Shown here: positions 56,231 through 64,000 of the stretch, piece by piece | Numbering within the stretch: position 1 is the stretch's first letter | Layout: every line of letters starts with the position of its first letter | Origin: Cellulomonas sp. JZ18 | GTDB lineage: Bacteria > Actinomycetota > Actinomycetes > Actinomycetales > Cellulomonadaceae | Length of the DNA: 64,000 bases | NCBI RefSeq assembly: GCF_009720485.1 | Contig: NZ_CP045245.1 | Coordinates: forward strand, 2,232,001 to 2,296,000 | Direction of reading: 5' to 3' | Notes under the pieces: model-generated | What the model saw: the letters and a program-made list of their open reading frames with translations, nothing else | Database searches by the model: none | What the model was told of the DNA's origin: nothing | Program-made: the position numbers and the translations under genes

Positions 56231-57291
56231 GGGGCGACTCCGTTCCGCGGGAGGCCGAGCGTCTCGGGCAGGCCGAGCGCGATGTTGAGGGACTGCACCG
56301 CGCCACCCGCGGTGCCCTTGACGAGGTTGTCGATGGCGGTGACGGTCACGACCCGGCCGGCGCGGGCGTCGAGGGCGACCTGGACGAGCGCGGTGTTCGC
56401 ACCCGTCGTCGCCGCCGTCGTGGGCCAGCGGCCGTCGGGCAGGACGTGCACGAACGGCTCGTCGGCGTACGCCGCGCGCCACGCCGCGCGCAGCTCGTCG
56501 TCGGAGGCCTCGACGCCCGGTGCGAGCCGCGCGGTGGCGGTCGCGAGGATGCCGCGCGAGGTCGGCACGAGGACGGGCGTGAAGGACGTGCGCACGTCCG
56601 TGGCGCCCGCGCTGCGCAGGTTCTGGGCGATCTCCGGGATGTGCCGGTGCGTGCCGCCGACCGCGTACGGCACGGCCGCACCGAGCGCCTCGGACGCGAG
56701 CAGGTGGGGCTTGAGGGACTTGCCCGCCCCCGAGTAGCCGACGGCGAGGACCGCGACGAGGTCGGTGGTGTCGAGCAGGCCGGCGGCGACGCCCGGCTGC
56801 AGACCCAGGGTGACGGCGGTGACGTTGCAGCCGGGGACGGCGATGCGGCGGGCGCCTGCGAGCCGGTCGCGCTGGCGGGCCGAGGTCTCGGCGACGACGA
56901 GCTCCGGCAGGCCGTAGGTCCACGTGCCGGCATGCGGGCTGCCGTAGTAGGCCTCCCAGTCCCCCGCGTCGACGAGGCGGTGGTCCGCGCCGAGGTCGAC
57001 GACCACGGGGTCCTCCCCCAGCGCCTCCAGCTCGGCCGCGACCGCGCCGCTCGCGCCGTGCGGGAGCGCCAGGACGACGACGTCGTGCCCGGCGAGCGCC
57101 TGCGCGGACGTCGGCTCCAGCACGCGGTCGGCGAGGTCGACCAGGTGCGGGTGGTGGTCCCCCAGCGGTGTGCCCGCGTTGCTGTGGGCCGTCAGCGTGC
57201 CGATGCGCGCCTCGGGGTGGTCGAGCAGCAGGCGGAGGACCTCACCGCCCGCGTACCCGCTGGCGCCGGCGACCGCCACGGAGAACGTCAT
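56227..57291 (-). CDS. argC: N-acetyl-gamma-glutamyl-phosphate reductase
   Basis: NADPH-dependent reductase of the arginine pathway. In the 354-residue protein the nucleotide motif [14 protein letters not shown] lies near residue 9, [10 protein letters not shown] near residue 75, and the catalytic Cys in [16 protein letters not shown] near residue 155; [11 protein letters not shown] near residue 215 has the conserved His. The start is uncertain: ATGs at 57291, 57297 and 57303 are all in frame and overlap the ARG box; none has a Shine-Dalgarno sequence. First gene of argCJBDFR, divergent from the oxidoreductase. Confidence 0.94.
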   Translation of the reverse strand: MTFSVAVAGASGYAGGEVLRLLLDHPEARIGTLTAHSNAGTPLGDHHPHLVDLADRVLEPTSAQALAGHDVVVLALPHGASGAVAAELEALGEDPVVVDLGADHRLVDAGDWEAYYGSPHAGTWTYGLPELVVAETSARQRDRLAGARRIAVPGCNVTAVTLGLQPGVAAGLLDTTDLVAVLAVGYSGAGKSLKPHLLASEALGAAVPYAVGGTHRHIPEIAQNLRSAGATDVRTSFTPVLVPTSRGILATATARLAPGVEASDDELRAAWRAAYADEPFVHVLPDGRWPTTAATTGANTALVQVALDARAGRVVTVTAIDNLVKGTAGGAVQSLNIALGLPETLGLPRNGVAP

Positions 57292-57324
57292 GTGCATGAA
57301 CATACAGTGGGCTGCACAAAGATA
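57291..57324 (-). promoter_or_regulatory. ARG-box-like ArgR operator and -10 before argC
   Basis: The 14-mer TGCATGAACATACA (57293-57306) overlaps the argC start codons and a second TGCACAA element starts at 57313, 20 bases on. A TATCTT -10 (57319-57324, minus strand) touches the second element. The arrangement predicts ArgR repression of the whole argCJBDFR operon. Confidence 0.6.
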
Positions 57325-57384
57325 CCAACGGTTCCGGTCGCGACCAGCGGGAACAGTCTCGCAGGCGACGCGGTTGCGACGGTC

Positions 57385-58368
57385 ATGCGTGCCGTCGTCG
57401 CCGCCCGTGCGGGCGGACCCGAGGTCCTGGAGCCGACCGACGTCGCGGACCCCGCGCCGGGTCCCGACGAGGTGCTCGTGCGCGTCGCCGCCGCGGGGGT
57501 CAACTTCATCGACACCTACCGTCGCACGGGGACGTACCCGATGTCCTACCCGCACGTCGTCGGCTCGGAGGGCGCGGGCGAGGTGGTCGCGGTCGGGCCC
57601 GAGGTCACGACCCTCGCGCCGGGCGACCGGGTCGCCTGGGCCGACGTCCCCGGCTCCTACGCCGAGCTCGTCGCCGTGCCGGAGCGCTCCGCGCTCGTCG
57701 TCCCGCCCGGCCTCGACGACCGGACCGCCGCCGCACTGCCGCTGCAGGGCATGACCGCGCACTACCTCGCGGCGTCGACCTTCCCGCTCGAGCGAGGGCA
57801 CGACGTGCTGCTGCACGCCGCCGCCGGAGGCGTGGGACTGCTGCTCACCCAGCTCGCGGCCGCGCGCGGCGCCCGCGTGATCGGCACGGTCGGATCGGCC
57901 GAGAAGGAGGCGCTGGCCCGCGCGGCCGGCGCCGCGGACGTCATCCGCTACCGCGACCTGTCCGACCTGACCGCCGAGCTGCCCGCGCTCGTGCGCGACC
58001 TGACCGCCGGCCGCGGCGTGCACGTCGTGTACGACTCGGTGGGCAGGGACACGTTCGACGCGTCGCTGGCGGCGCTGCGCACGCGCGGGACGCTCGTGCT
58101 GTTCGGCGGCTCGTCGGGTCAGGTCCCGCCGTTCGACCTGCAGCGGCTCAACGCCGCCGGGTCGCTGTTCGTCACCCGGCCGACGCTCGCCCACCACACG
58201 CTGACCCGCGACGAGCTCGAGTGGCGCTGGCGCGAGGTCGCCGAGCCCGCCGCCGCCGGTGCGCTCGACGTCCGCGTCGGCGCCACGTTCCCCCTCGCCG
58301 ACGCGGCCGAGGCCCACCGCGCCCTCGAGGGGCGCGCCACCACCGGAAAGGTGCTGCTGCTCCCGTGA
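57385..58368 (+). CDS. Zinc-free NADPH:quinone oxidoreductase (MDR family)
   Basis: The 327-residue medium-chain dehydrogenase starts [16 protein letters not shown] and has [17 protein letters not shown] near residue 38 (quinone reductase signature N-F-x-D), [12 protein letters not shown], and the cofactor motif [17 protein letters not shown] near residue 145. It lacks the catalytic zinc ligands of alcohol dehydrogenases. [15 protein letters not shown] near residue 215 is typical of Qor/crystallin-zeta proteins. ATG 57385 is preceded by a weak site. Its stop overlaps the DsbA-like gene (GTGA). Confidence 0.88.
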   Translation: MRAVVAARAGGPEVLEPTDVADPAPGPDEVLVRVAAAGVNFIDTYRRTGTYPMSYPHVVGSEGAGEVVAVGPEVTTLAPGDRVAWADVPGSYAELVAVPERSALVVPPGLDDRTAAALPLQGMTAHYLAASTFPLERGHDVLLHAAAGGVGLLLTQLAAARGARVIGTVGSAEKEALARAAGAADVIRYRDLSDLTAELPALVRDLTAGRGVHVVYDSVGRDTFDASLAALRTRGTLVLFGGSSGQVPPFDLQRLNAAGSLFVTRPTLAHHTLTRDELEWRWREVAEPAAAGALDVRVGATFPLADAAEAHRALEGRATTGKVLLLP

Positions 58369-59122
58369 CGTCCACGACGCCCTTCACGCCCCTGCCCGCG
58401 CCGACCCGCACGATCCGTGTCGAGGTCTGGTCGGACGTCGCCTGCCCCTGGTGCTTCATCGGCAAGCGCCGCTTCGCCGCCGCGCTCGCGCAGTTCCCCC
58501 ACCGCGAGCGCGTCGAGGTCGTGTGGCGCTCCTACCAGCTCTCCCCGAGACGCCGACGGGTCCCGGCCGGCCCGAGGTGGACGCGCTCGCGCGGATGAAG
58601 GGGCTGGACCCCGCGCAGGTGCGCCAGATGTTCGCGCACGTCACCGCCGTCGCGGCGACCGACGGCCTGCGGTACGACTTCGACCGCACCCTCGCCTTCA
58701 ACACGTTCGACGCCCACCGGCTGCTGCACCTCGCCGCGCGCGTCGGCGGCGCGGCCCTGGCCGACGCGACCATGGAGGCCCTCTTCTCGGCGCACTTCGA
58801 GCAGGGCGTCGACCTCGGTGCCGACGGCGCGCTCGTGGCGGTCGCGGAGCAGGTCGGCTTCGCCGAGCACGGCTGGGACGAGGCCCGCGTGGCCGCCGCG
58901 CTCGCCGGCGACGAGGAGGCCGACGCCGTGCGCGCCGACATCGCCGAGGCGCGGGCGCTCGGGGTCACCGGCGTGCCGTTCTTCGTCCTCGACCGCACGT
59001 ACGCCGTCTCCGGTGCGCAGCCGGCGCAGGTGTTCGCGCAGCTGCTCGAGACCGGGTGGCGCGCGGCGAACCCGCTGGCCACCGTCGCGGCCGGGGAGGC
59101 GTGCACCGACGCGTCCTGCTGA
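58365..59122 (+). pseudogene. DsbA/FrnE-like thioredoxin-fold oxidoreductase, apparent 1-base deletion
   Basis: From GTG 58365 the frame encodes VEVWSDVACPWCFIGKRRF with the CPWC active site near residue 28, then WRSYQLSP, after which it runs out of frame to a stop at 58598. The continuation, ETPTGPGRPEVDALARMKG, then FNTFDAHRLLHLA and GVTGVPFFVLDRTYAVSGAQP, is in the next frame to 59122. Adding one base between 58546 and 58547 gives a normal 252-residue FrnE-type protein with its C-terminal Cys (ACTDASC). FrnE proteins are disulfide-related oxidoreductases. Sequence error is more likely than real loss. Confidence 0.8.
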
Positions 59123-59134
59123 CGGGCCTCACGA

Positions 59135-59175
59135 CGGTGCCGACGGCCCCGCCCCCTGAGGGGCCGCCGGCACCG
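59135..59175. terminator. Bidirectional terminator between the dsbA-like and tenA genes
   Basis: Sixteen-base arms (59135-59150 and 59160-59175) pair with one A-C mismatch around a 9-base loop. It lies 3 bases after the corrected TenA stop at 59178, supporting that stop over the open reading that runs on to 59129. Confidence 0.7.
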
Positions 59176-59177
59176 GA

Positions 59178-60700
59178 TCACGGGGCGCCGCGTCCCGCAG
59201 CGGCCAGCACGCCGGACCCGGGACGGTCCGGCGCGACGACGTCGACCTGGTCGAAGAACGCCACCTCGTGCTCGCACGAGCGGACGAACGCCGCGAGCAT
59301 GCGCGCCCGCGTCGCCGCCCCGACCTCCCGCGTGGCGGCGTCGCACAGGCGCCGGGCCTCGTCGGCGGCCGCGGCGAACGCCGGGTCGCCGTACGTGCCG
59401 ACCCAGTCGCCGTACGGGTGCCCCGCGAGGTCCCCGAACGCGCCAGGACGCGCGCGCCGATGTCCGCGTACAGCCAGTAGCACGGCAGCACCGCCGCCGT
59501 GAGCTCGGCGTACGAGCCGCGGGCCCCGACCGCCAGCAGGTGGTCGGTGTAGGCCGTCGTCACCGCGGACGGCGGGCCGTCCCACACGCGTCCCGTGCGG
59601 GTGAGGCGGTCGCGGTGCAGCTGCGCCTCGACGTCGAGGCACCGACTCGCCCCGCGCGCCCAGAACGCCTGCGCCGGGCCGTCGGGCGCGAGCTCGCTCG
59701 CCCGGGCCAGGACGCGCGAGTAGGCGGCCAGGTACAGCGCGTCCTGGTGCAGGTACGCCTCGAACGCCTCGGCCCGCAGCGTGCCGTCCGCGAGCGCCCG
59801 GACGAACGGCAGGTCGTCGCACGCGGCCCGCAGGTCCGCGACCGCGTCCCACGCCTCGTCCCCGAACGGCCGGGCGCCCAGCGTCGGGGCGTGGTGCAGG
59901 TGGTCCACCGGTCCCCGTCCCGACCCGACGGCGAGCGCCTCCCCCGCCGCGATCGCACCGGTCAGCCACGCCTTGGCCTCCCGCACCGCCGACACCCAGT
60001 CCGCGCGCCGCGGGCGCAGCGCGGCCACGGCCGCCGACAGCGAGCAGCCCGTCCCGTGCGTCGCCGTCGTGGCGAGGCGGACCGCGTCGAGCTCGACGAC
60101 GGTCGTCGCGTCGACGACCGCGTCGGGGCTCGCGTCCCCGTCGAGGTGCCCGCCCTTGAGCAGGACCGTCACGTCCGAGGCCTGCGCGAGCCGGCGGGCC
60201 TGGTCCACCGCGTCGCGCCACGTGCGCGCCGTCGGCTCCCCGAGCAGCACGCCGAGCTCGGGCAGGTTGGGCGTCACGAGGTGGGCGTGCGGGACGAGCC
60301 GGCGCACCGCGTCCTCGGCGTCGCGGTCGAGGAGCCGGTCCCCGCTGGTCGCGACCATGACGGGGTCCAGCACGACGACCGGCGGGCGGGTGCGCGCGAG
60401 CCACGCGGCGACCTCGTCCGCGACGGCGCGGGTGCCCAGCATGCCGATCTTCACGGCGTCGACCGTCACGTCGTCGCTCACCGCGTCGAGCTGCGCGCGC
60501 AGGAAGTCCACGTCCGGCACGTGCACCGCGCGCACGCCGTGCGTGTTCTGCGCGACGAGCGCCGTCACGACCGCCATGCCGTACGCGCCGTGCGCGGCGA
60601 AGGACTTGAGGTCGGCGTGGATGCCGGCGCCGCCCGTGGGGTCGGTCCCCGCGACCGACAGCGCCCGGACCCGGGTCGGGACGCCGAGCGGGGCGCTCAC
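59178..60700 (-). pseudogene. thiD: ThiD-TenA fusion for thiamine synthesis/salvage, apparent 1-base deletion
   Basis: N-terminal half: HMP(-phosphate) kinase ThiD, with [18 protein letters not shown] near residue 12, [17 protein letters not shown] near residue 108 and [15 protein letters not shown] near residue 210. C-terminal half: TenA-type thiaminase II with the catalytic Cys in VLPCYWLYADIG near residue 415. The frame breaks after GARVLA. One base added between 59441 and 59442 yields FGDLAGHPYGDWVGTYGDPAF and ends at 59178 after CEHEVAFFDQV, the normal TenA end, total 507 residues. GTG 60700 overlaps the thiE stop. Confidence 0.85.
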
Positions 60701-61365
60701 CGGGTCACCGCCGCGAGGCCCGCCCGCGACCAGGCGTCGACCAGGTCGGCGGCGGCACGCCCGGGGTCGGCCGCGGCGCAGACCGCGCTCACGACCGCCA
60801 CGGCGTGCGCACCCGCGGCCCGCAGGGCCGGCACGTCGTCCGCGGACAGGCCGCCGATCGCGACGACGGGCAGCGCCGTCGCGGCCGCCACCGCCCGCAC
60901 GCCGTCGGCGCCGAGCGCGGGGCCGGCCTCCGGCTTGGTCGGGGTCAGCCGCACGGGGCCGCTGCCCACGTAGTCCGCGCCCACCGCGTCGGCGAGCCGG
61001 TCCGGGTGCGGCACCGACACGCCGACGACCGCGTCCGGCCCGAGCAGGGCCCGCACGTCGGCCACCTCGAGGTCCTGCCGGCCGACGTGCACGCCGTCGA
61101 CGCGGGCACCGCGGGCCCGGGCCGCCAGCGCGACGTCGACGCGGTCGTCGACCAGCAGCAACGCGGTCGGCGCGTGCCGCAGGGCGTCGGCGACCGCGAC
61201 CGTGAGCGCGACCTGCTCGCGGACGCCCGCACGCTTCGCGCGCACCTGCACGGTGCCGACGCCGGCGCGCACGGCCGCCGACGCGACGGCGGCCGGCGCG
61301 TGCCCGGACGCGGCGCACACGTCGGCGTCGAGGACGAGGTACGCCCCTGCGGGCAGGCGGGTCAT
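60697..61365 (-). CDS. thiE: Thiamine-phosphate synthase
   Basis: Couples HMP-PP and thiazole phosphate into thiamine phosphate. In the 222-residue TIM-barrel protein [12 protein letters not shown] near residue 37 carries the Q-x-R-x-K motif, [18 protein letters not shown] the DDR magnesium site, [10 protein letters not shown] near residue 92 the GxHxGQ-like loop, and [15 protein letters not shown] near residue 132 the phosphate site. [11 protein letters not shown] and AVVSAVCAA close the barrel. ATG 61365 overlaps the thiM stop (ATGA). Confidence 0.93.
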   Translation of the reverse strand: MTRLPAGAYLVLDADVCAASGHAPAAVASAAVRAGVGTVQVRAKRAGVREQVALTVAVADALRHAPTALLLVDDRVDVALAARARGARVDGVHVGRQDLEVADVRALLGPDAVVGVSVPHPDRLADAVGADYVGSGPVRLTPTKPEAGPALGADGVRAVAAATALPVVAIGGLSADDVPALRAAGAHAVAVVSAVCAAADPGRAAADLVDAWSRAGLAAVTR

Positions 61366-62200
61366 GCGGGCACCGCCACGCGCGCGGCCGTCCGGGCCCG
61401 CTCGGCGACGTCGTCCGGGGCGAGGGCGTGCAGCGCGTCGAGCAGCGCGGCGGGGAACGAGCCCGGCCCGCGGGCGACCGTCGCGGCGCGCTCGGCGGAC
61501 AGGCCGAGCGCCACCGTCGCGGCGACCCCCGCCGTGAGCGGGTCGGCGACGGCGCCGAACGCGGCGGTCAGCCCGCCGAGGGCGCAGCCCGCGCCCGTGA
61601 TGGTCGTGAGCAGCGGGTGGCCCACGGCCAGACGCACGTGCGTGCGCCCGTCGGTCACGAGGTCCACGGGGCCCGAGACGGCGACCGCCCCGCCGGTGAG
61701 CCGGGCGACCTGCTCGGCGGCGACGACCGCGTCGTCCACGCCGTCGCGTGCGTCGACGCCGCGTGCGGCGGTCGCGAGGCCCGCGAGCGCGCGGACCTCG
61801 CCGGCGTTGCCGCGGACCACCGCCGGACGCTCGGCGAGCAGGCGCCCCGCGAGCCGCGTGCGGACCGACAGCACGCCGACGGCCACCGGGTCGAGCACCC
61901 ACGGCGTGCCGGCCCCCGCGGCGACGGCGACGGTCGGCTCGACGGCCGCACGCTGGTCGGGCCCGAGCGTGCCGAGGTTGACGAGGACGGCACCGGCGAC
62001 GGCGGCCAGCTCCTCGGCCTCGCCGGGCGCCGACGCCATCGCCGGCGACGCGCCGACCGCGAGCAGGGTGTTGGCGACGAGGTTCGTCGTCACCTCGTTG
62101 GTCAGGCACTGGACGAGCGGGGTCCGTGCCCGCAGGTCGGCCAACGCCGCCGCGGCGGCCGCGGCGAGGTCGGGTGGGCAGGGACGGCAGGCGTCGTCAT
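61362..62200 (-). CDS. thiM: Hydroxyethylthiazole kinase, apparent 1-base deletion near its start
   Basis: Salvages thiazole by phosphorylation. The main frame from about 62144 reads ADLRARTPLVQCLTNEVTTN, with VLDPVAVG near residue 125 and TTITGAGCALGGLTAAF near residue 210, all ThiM. The only start with a ribosome binding site, ATG 62200 right behind the TPP riboswitch, encodes MTTPAVPAHP and then falls out of frame. One base added between 62171 and 62172 links it as PDLAAAAAAALADLRA, giving a 279-residue ThiM. Without it, a poor TTG at 62144 would have to be used. First gene of thiM-thiE-thiD/tenA. Confidence 0.85.
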
Positions 62201-62207
62201 CGCGACA

Positions 62208-62283
62208 TCCCTTCGCTCGTGCTAACGAGATCAGGTTCGACGGGTGTGATCTCAGCCCTGCCTGGTGCAGGGCACCCCGTGTC
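62208..62283 (-). ncRNA. TPP riboswitch (THI element)
   Basis: On the minus strand the landmarks appear in order: ACGGGGTGCC, GGGCTGAGATCACACCCG, GAACCTGATC, GTTAGCAC and GCGAAGGGA. These are the conserved blocks of the thiamine pyrophosphate aptamer. Its 3' end is 7 bases from the thiM ATG at 62200, so the AAGGGA block doubles as ribosome binding site and ligand binding can hide it. It controls thiM-thiE-thiD/tenA. Confidence 0.92.
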
Positions 62284-62290
62284 GCCGGCC

Positions 62291-62296
62291 ACCGTA
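62291..62296 (-). promoter_or_regulatory. -10 box TACGGT for the thi operon
   Basis: TACGGT on the minus strand ends about 8 bases before the riboswitch begins, so transcripts would start at the first aptamer bases. Confidence 0.5.
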
Positions 62297-62367
62297 GCGC
62301 AGCGAGGGACGCATCCGGACGGACCGGACCATTCCTCGGACCGGACGGCCGTCCGGAGCGGGCACGA

Positions 62368-62403
62368 CGACGGGGGCGGGTCCGGTGGGACCCGCCCCCG
62401 TCG
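62368..62403 (-). terminator. 5'-nucleotidase gene terminator
   Basis: Perfect 16-base arms (62368-62383 and 62388-62403, CGACGGGGGCGGGTCC) with a GGTG loop, 14 bases after the nucleotidase stop. Confidence 0.85.
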
Positions 62404-62417
62404 CAGGGGCCGGCGCG

Positions 62418-64000
62418 TCAGCGGCGCACGGTCACCGTCCGGCTCGTGCTGCCCTCGACGTTCGCGGCGTCGTCGGGGACGAAGACCGCGGTGAGGCGGT
62501 GCGTCCCGCGGCCGAGGTCGCGCGGCAGGGTGCCGATCGCGACGCCGAGCACGACGGGGGCCTCGGCCACGACGCGGTCACCCTCCCGCAGCTGCACGGT
62601 GCCCGACGGCAGGCGCAGCGTGTCGAGGCGGACCGTGGCGACCCACGGCGACGGCAGGAACGACACCGGCGACGACACGACGTGCAGCGTGGTGCTGCTG
62701 CCGACCCTCTCGACCGTCACCGTGACCGGGTCCGACTGCGAGCCCGCGACCTGCGCGCTGCCCGCGTACCGGGCGACGACGTCGTACGTGCCCGCCGGCG
62801 TGCCGGCCGGCAGCGTGAGCACCGCCTGCCCGCCGCGCAGGGTCGCGGTGCCGAGGACGGTGTCGCCCGCGACGAACTCGACCTGACCCGTCACCCGCAC
62901 GTCGGACGTGACCCGTGCCGTCAGCCGCACGCGCGGCGCGAGGTCGCCGTGCACCTGGCTGTCCGGCTGCGCCGTGAGCGTGGTGGTCGACGACGGCACG
63001 CCGTCCTCCACGACCAGCGGCAGCGTCACGGTCGTGCCGCTGGGCTGCGCCACGAGCGTGAGCGTCCGGGTGCCGGGCGCGGTGCCCTCGGGCACCGTGA
63101 CCGTGACGGTGCCGGACGCGTCCGGTCCCTCGCCCCGAGCGAGCGGCGCCGTGCCGAGCACGACGTCGTCGAGGCGCACCTCGAGGGAGGTGTTCTCCGG
63201 CGCTCCGAGGCTCGTGAGGTTGAGCCCGGTGACGGGGAACGTGAGCTCCGCGCCCGCCTCCACGCTCTGCGGCAGCGCCGGCACAGCGACCGCCCGCTCG
63301 CGGAAGTCCGGCGCGAGGCCGGGGTTGGCCTGCAGGTAGGCGATCCACGCGTCGCGGTCCACGAGACCGGAGTCGGCGGTGTCCTGCCCCTCGGCGAGGA
63401 CGCGGAAGTTGTCGCCGCCCTGCGCGAGGAAGGAGAACGTGCCGATGCGGTACTCGGCGTCGGGGTCGAGCGGCGCGCCGTCGACCGTGACCGAGGTGAT
63501 GCGCTCGCCCTGGGGACGCGACGCGTCGTAGGTGTACGACACGTTGTCCGACAGGCCGAGCTGCAGGTACGGCCGGCTCGGGACGTTGCCGTCCTCGTCC
63601 GTCTGCCACTGCTGCTCGAGCATCGTCCTGACCTGGGCGCCCGTGAGCGTGGTCGTCCAGAGGTTGTTGACGAACGGCAGCACCGCGTTGGCCTCGGCGT
63701 ACGTGATCGTGCCGTCGGGGGCCTGGAACAGCTCGTTGCGCAGGCCGCCGGGGTTGACGACGCCGATCTGCGCGCCGCCCCGCTCGGGGGCGTCGAGCGT
63801 GTCGAGCAGCGCGTCCGCGACGAGGTTGCCGAGCGTGGACTCGCGGCTGCGGTCGTCGCGGCCGGTGCTCGGCAGCGGGCCGGGGCCGACGTAGCGGCCG
63901 TCGACGTACGCGCCGCCGGCGTAGGCCGTCGTGATGTCCGCCGTCACCGACCCGACCGGCTGGTTGCCGACCTCGGCGGCGTACGCGAGTGCCGCGTCGA
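62418..64000 (-). CDS. Secreted bifunctional metallophosphatase/5'-nucleotidase, C-terminal part (partial)
   Basis: The gene runs off the window's end, so only the last 527 codons are visible. The first part is the 5'-nucleotidase C-terminal domain: VGNQPVGSVTADIT, GNLVADALLD, VNPGGLRNEL (N-P-G-G-x-R), VLPFVNNLWTTTLTGAQV and FSFLAQGGDNFRVL, which bind the nucleoside. It is followed by two or three Ig-like beta-sandwich repeats (VTVTVPEGTAPGTRT; TVLGTATLRGGQAVLTLPAG) and ends SRTVTVRR. No cell-wall sorting signal is visible at the C-terminus. The metal-binding phosphoesterase domain and signal peptide would be upstream. A nucleotide-scavenging role outside the cell is likely. Confidence 0.85.
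   Translation of the reverse strand, partial: DAALAYAAEVGNQPVGSVTADITTAYAGGAYVDGRYVGPGPLPSTGRDDRSRESTLGNLVADALLDTLDAPERGGAQIGVVNPGGLRNELFQAPDGTITYAEANAVLPFVNNLWTTTLTGAQVRTMLEQQWQTDEDGNVPSRPYLQLGLSDNVSYTYDASRPQGERITSVTVDGAPLDPDAEYRIGTFSFLAQGGDNFRVLAEGQDTADSGLVDRDAWIAYLQANPGLAPDFRERAVAVPALPQSVEAGAELTFPVTGLNLTSLGAPENTSLEVRLDDVVLGTAPLARGEGPDASGTVTVTVPEGTAPGTRTLTLVAQPSGTTVTLPLVVEDGVPSSTTTLTAQPDSQVHGDLAPRVRLTARVTSDVRVTGQVEFVAGDTVLGTATLRGGQAVLTLPAGTPAGTYDVVARYAGSAQVAGSQSDPVTVTVERVGSSTTLHVVSSPVSFLPSPWVATVRLDTLRLPSGTVQLREGDRVVAEAPVVLGVAIGTLPRDLGRGTHRLTAVFVPDDAANVEGSTSRTVTVRR

Noticed and set aside
59129..59177. Longer C-terminus of ThiD/TenA to 59129
   Set aside because: That frame is used only after the apparent deletion and runs through the bidirectional terminator; the TenA-like end is at 59178.

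Overview
The window comes from a very GC-rich Gram-positive actinobacterium, most likely a Cellulomonas-like member of the Micrococcales. The support is the extreme GC bias at third codon positions, many GTG starts, the actinobacterial GlgA/GlgC pair, SteA/SteB, an InhA-type FabI, a SufR-led suf operon, and an rRNA operon with no tRNA in its 16S-23S spacer. Nothing looks like a prophage, insertion sequence, integron or CRISPR array. This is chromosomal housekeeping DNA, mostly read from the minus strand.

Layout. 1-8.8 kb: the end of a type II topoisomerase A subunit, a YqeY protein, glycogen genes glgA/glgC, serB, a SixA-like phosphatase, fatty-acid genes fabG-fabI, and a DUF3099/small Cys protein/SURF1 set. 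8.8-13.8 kb: an ABC-F ATPase, a bioYMN biotin importer and a zinc metallopeptidase. 13.9-21.6 kb: a complete minus-strand suf operon (sufR-B-D-ferredoxin-C-S-U-sufT) with a recognisable SufR operator. 21.8-24.7 kb: an ABC exporter and heme A synthase. 24.8-39.3 kb: a long minus-strand string (TPR protein, HAD hydrolase, tlyA, NAD kinase, recN, steA, a 43-codon small ORF, steB, a degenerate MraY/WecA-like protein, murJ, pyrG, NUDIX), mostly linked by 4-5 base stop/start overlaps. 39.5-45.5 kb: an rrn operon on the minus strand with tandem promoters. 45.8-57.3 kb: tyrS, then two arginine units (argG-argH-kinase-DNA glycosylase and argC-J-B-D-F-R), each with ARG-box-like sites. 57.4-64 kb: a quinone oxidoreductase, a DsbA/FrnE-like protein, a TPP-riboswitch-controlled thiM-thiE-thiD/tenA operon and the C-terminal part of a secreted 5'-nucleotidase.

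Three observations stand out. First, five otherwise intact genes (ABC permease, recN, dsbA-like, thiD/tenA, thiM) each need exactly one extra base to read through. In every case the missing base lies between a C and a G at the third codon position, which looks like homopolymer under-calling rather than decay. Second, a 43-codon ORF sits between steA and steB with GTGA overlaps on both sides, next to a PNPT-like membrane protein and murJ, suggesting an extended cell-envelope/septum module. Third, regulatory sequence is legible: a SufR palindrome, a 14-base ARG-box core shared by argG and argC, a TPP riboswitch whose 3' end carries the ribosome binding site, a 31-base perfect palindrome between fabG and the DUF3099 gene, and a repeated TANNNT box 5-8 bases before start codons that implies leaderless mRNAs. 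I found no clearly new multi-gene defence or metabolic system.
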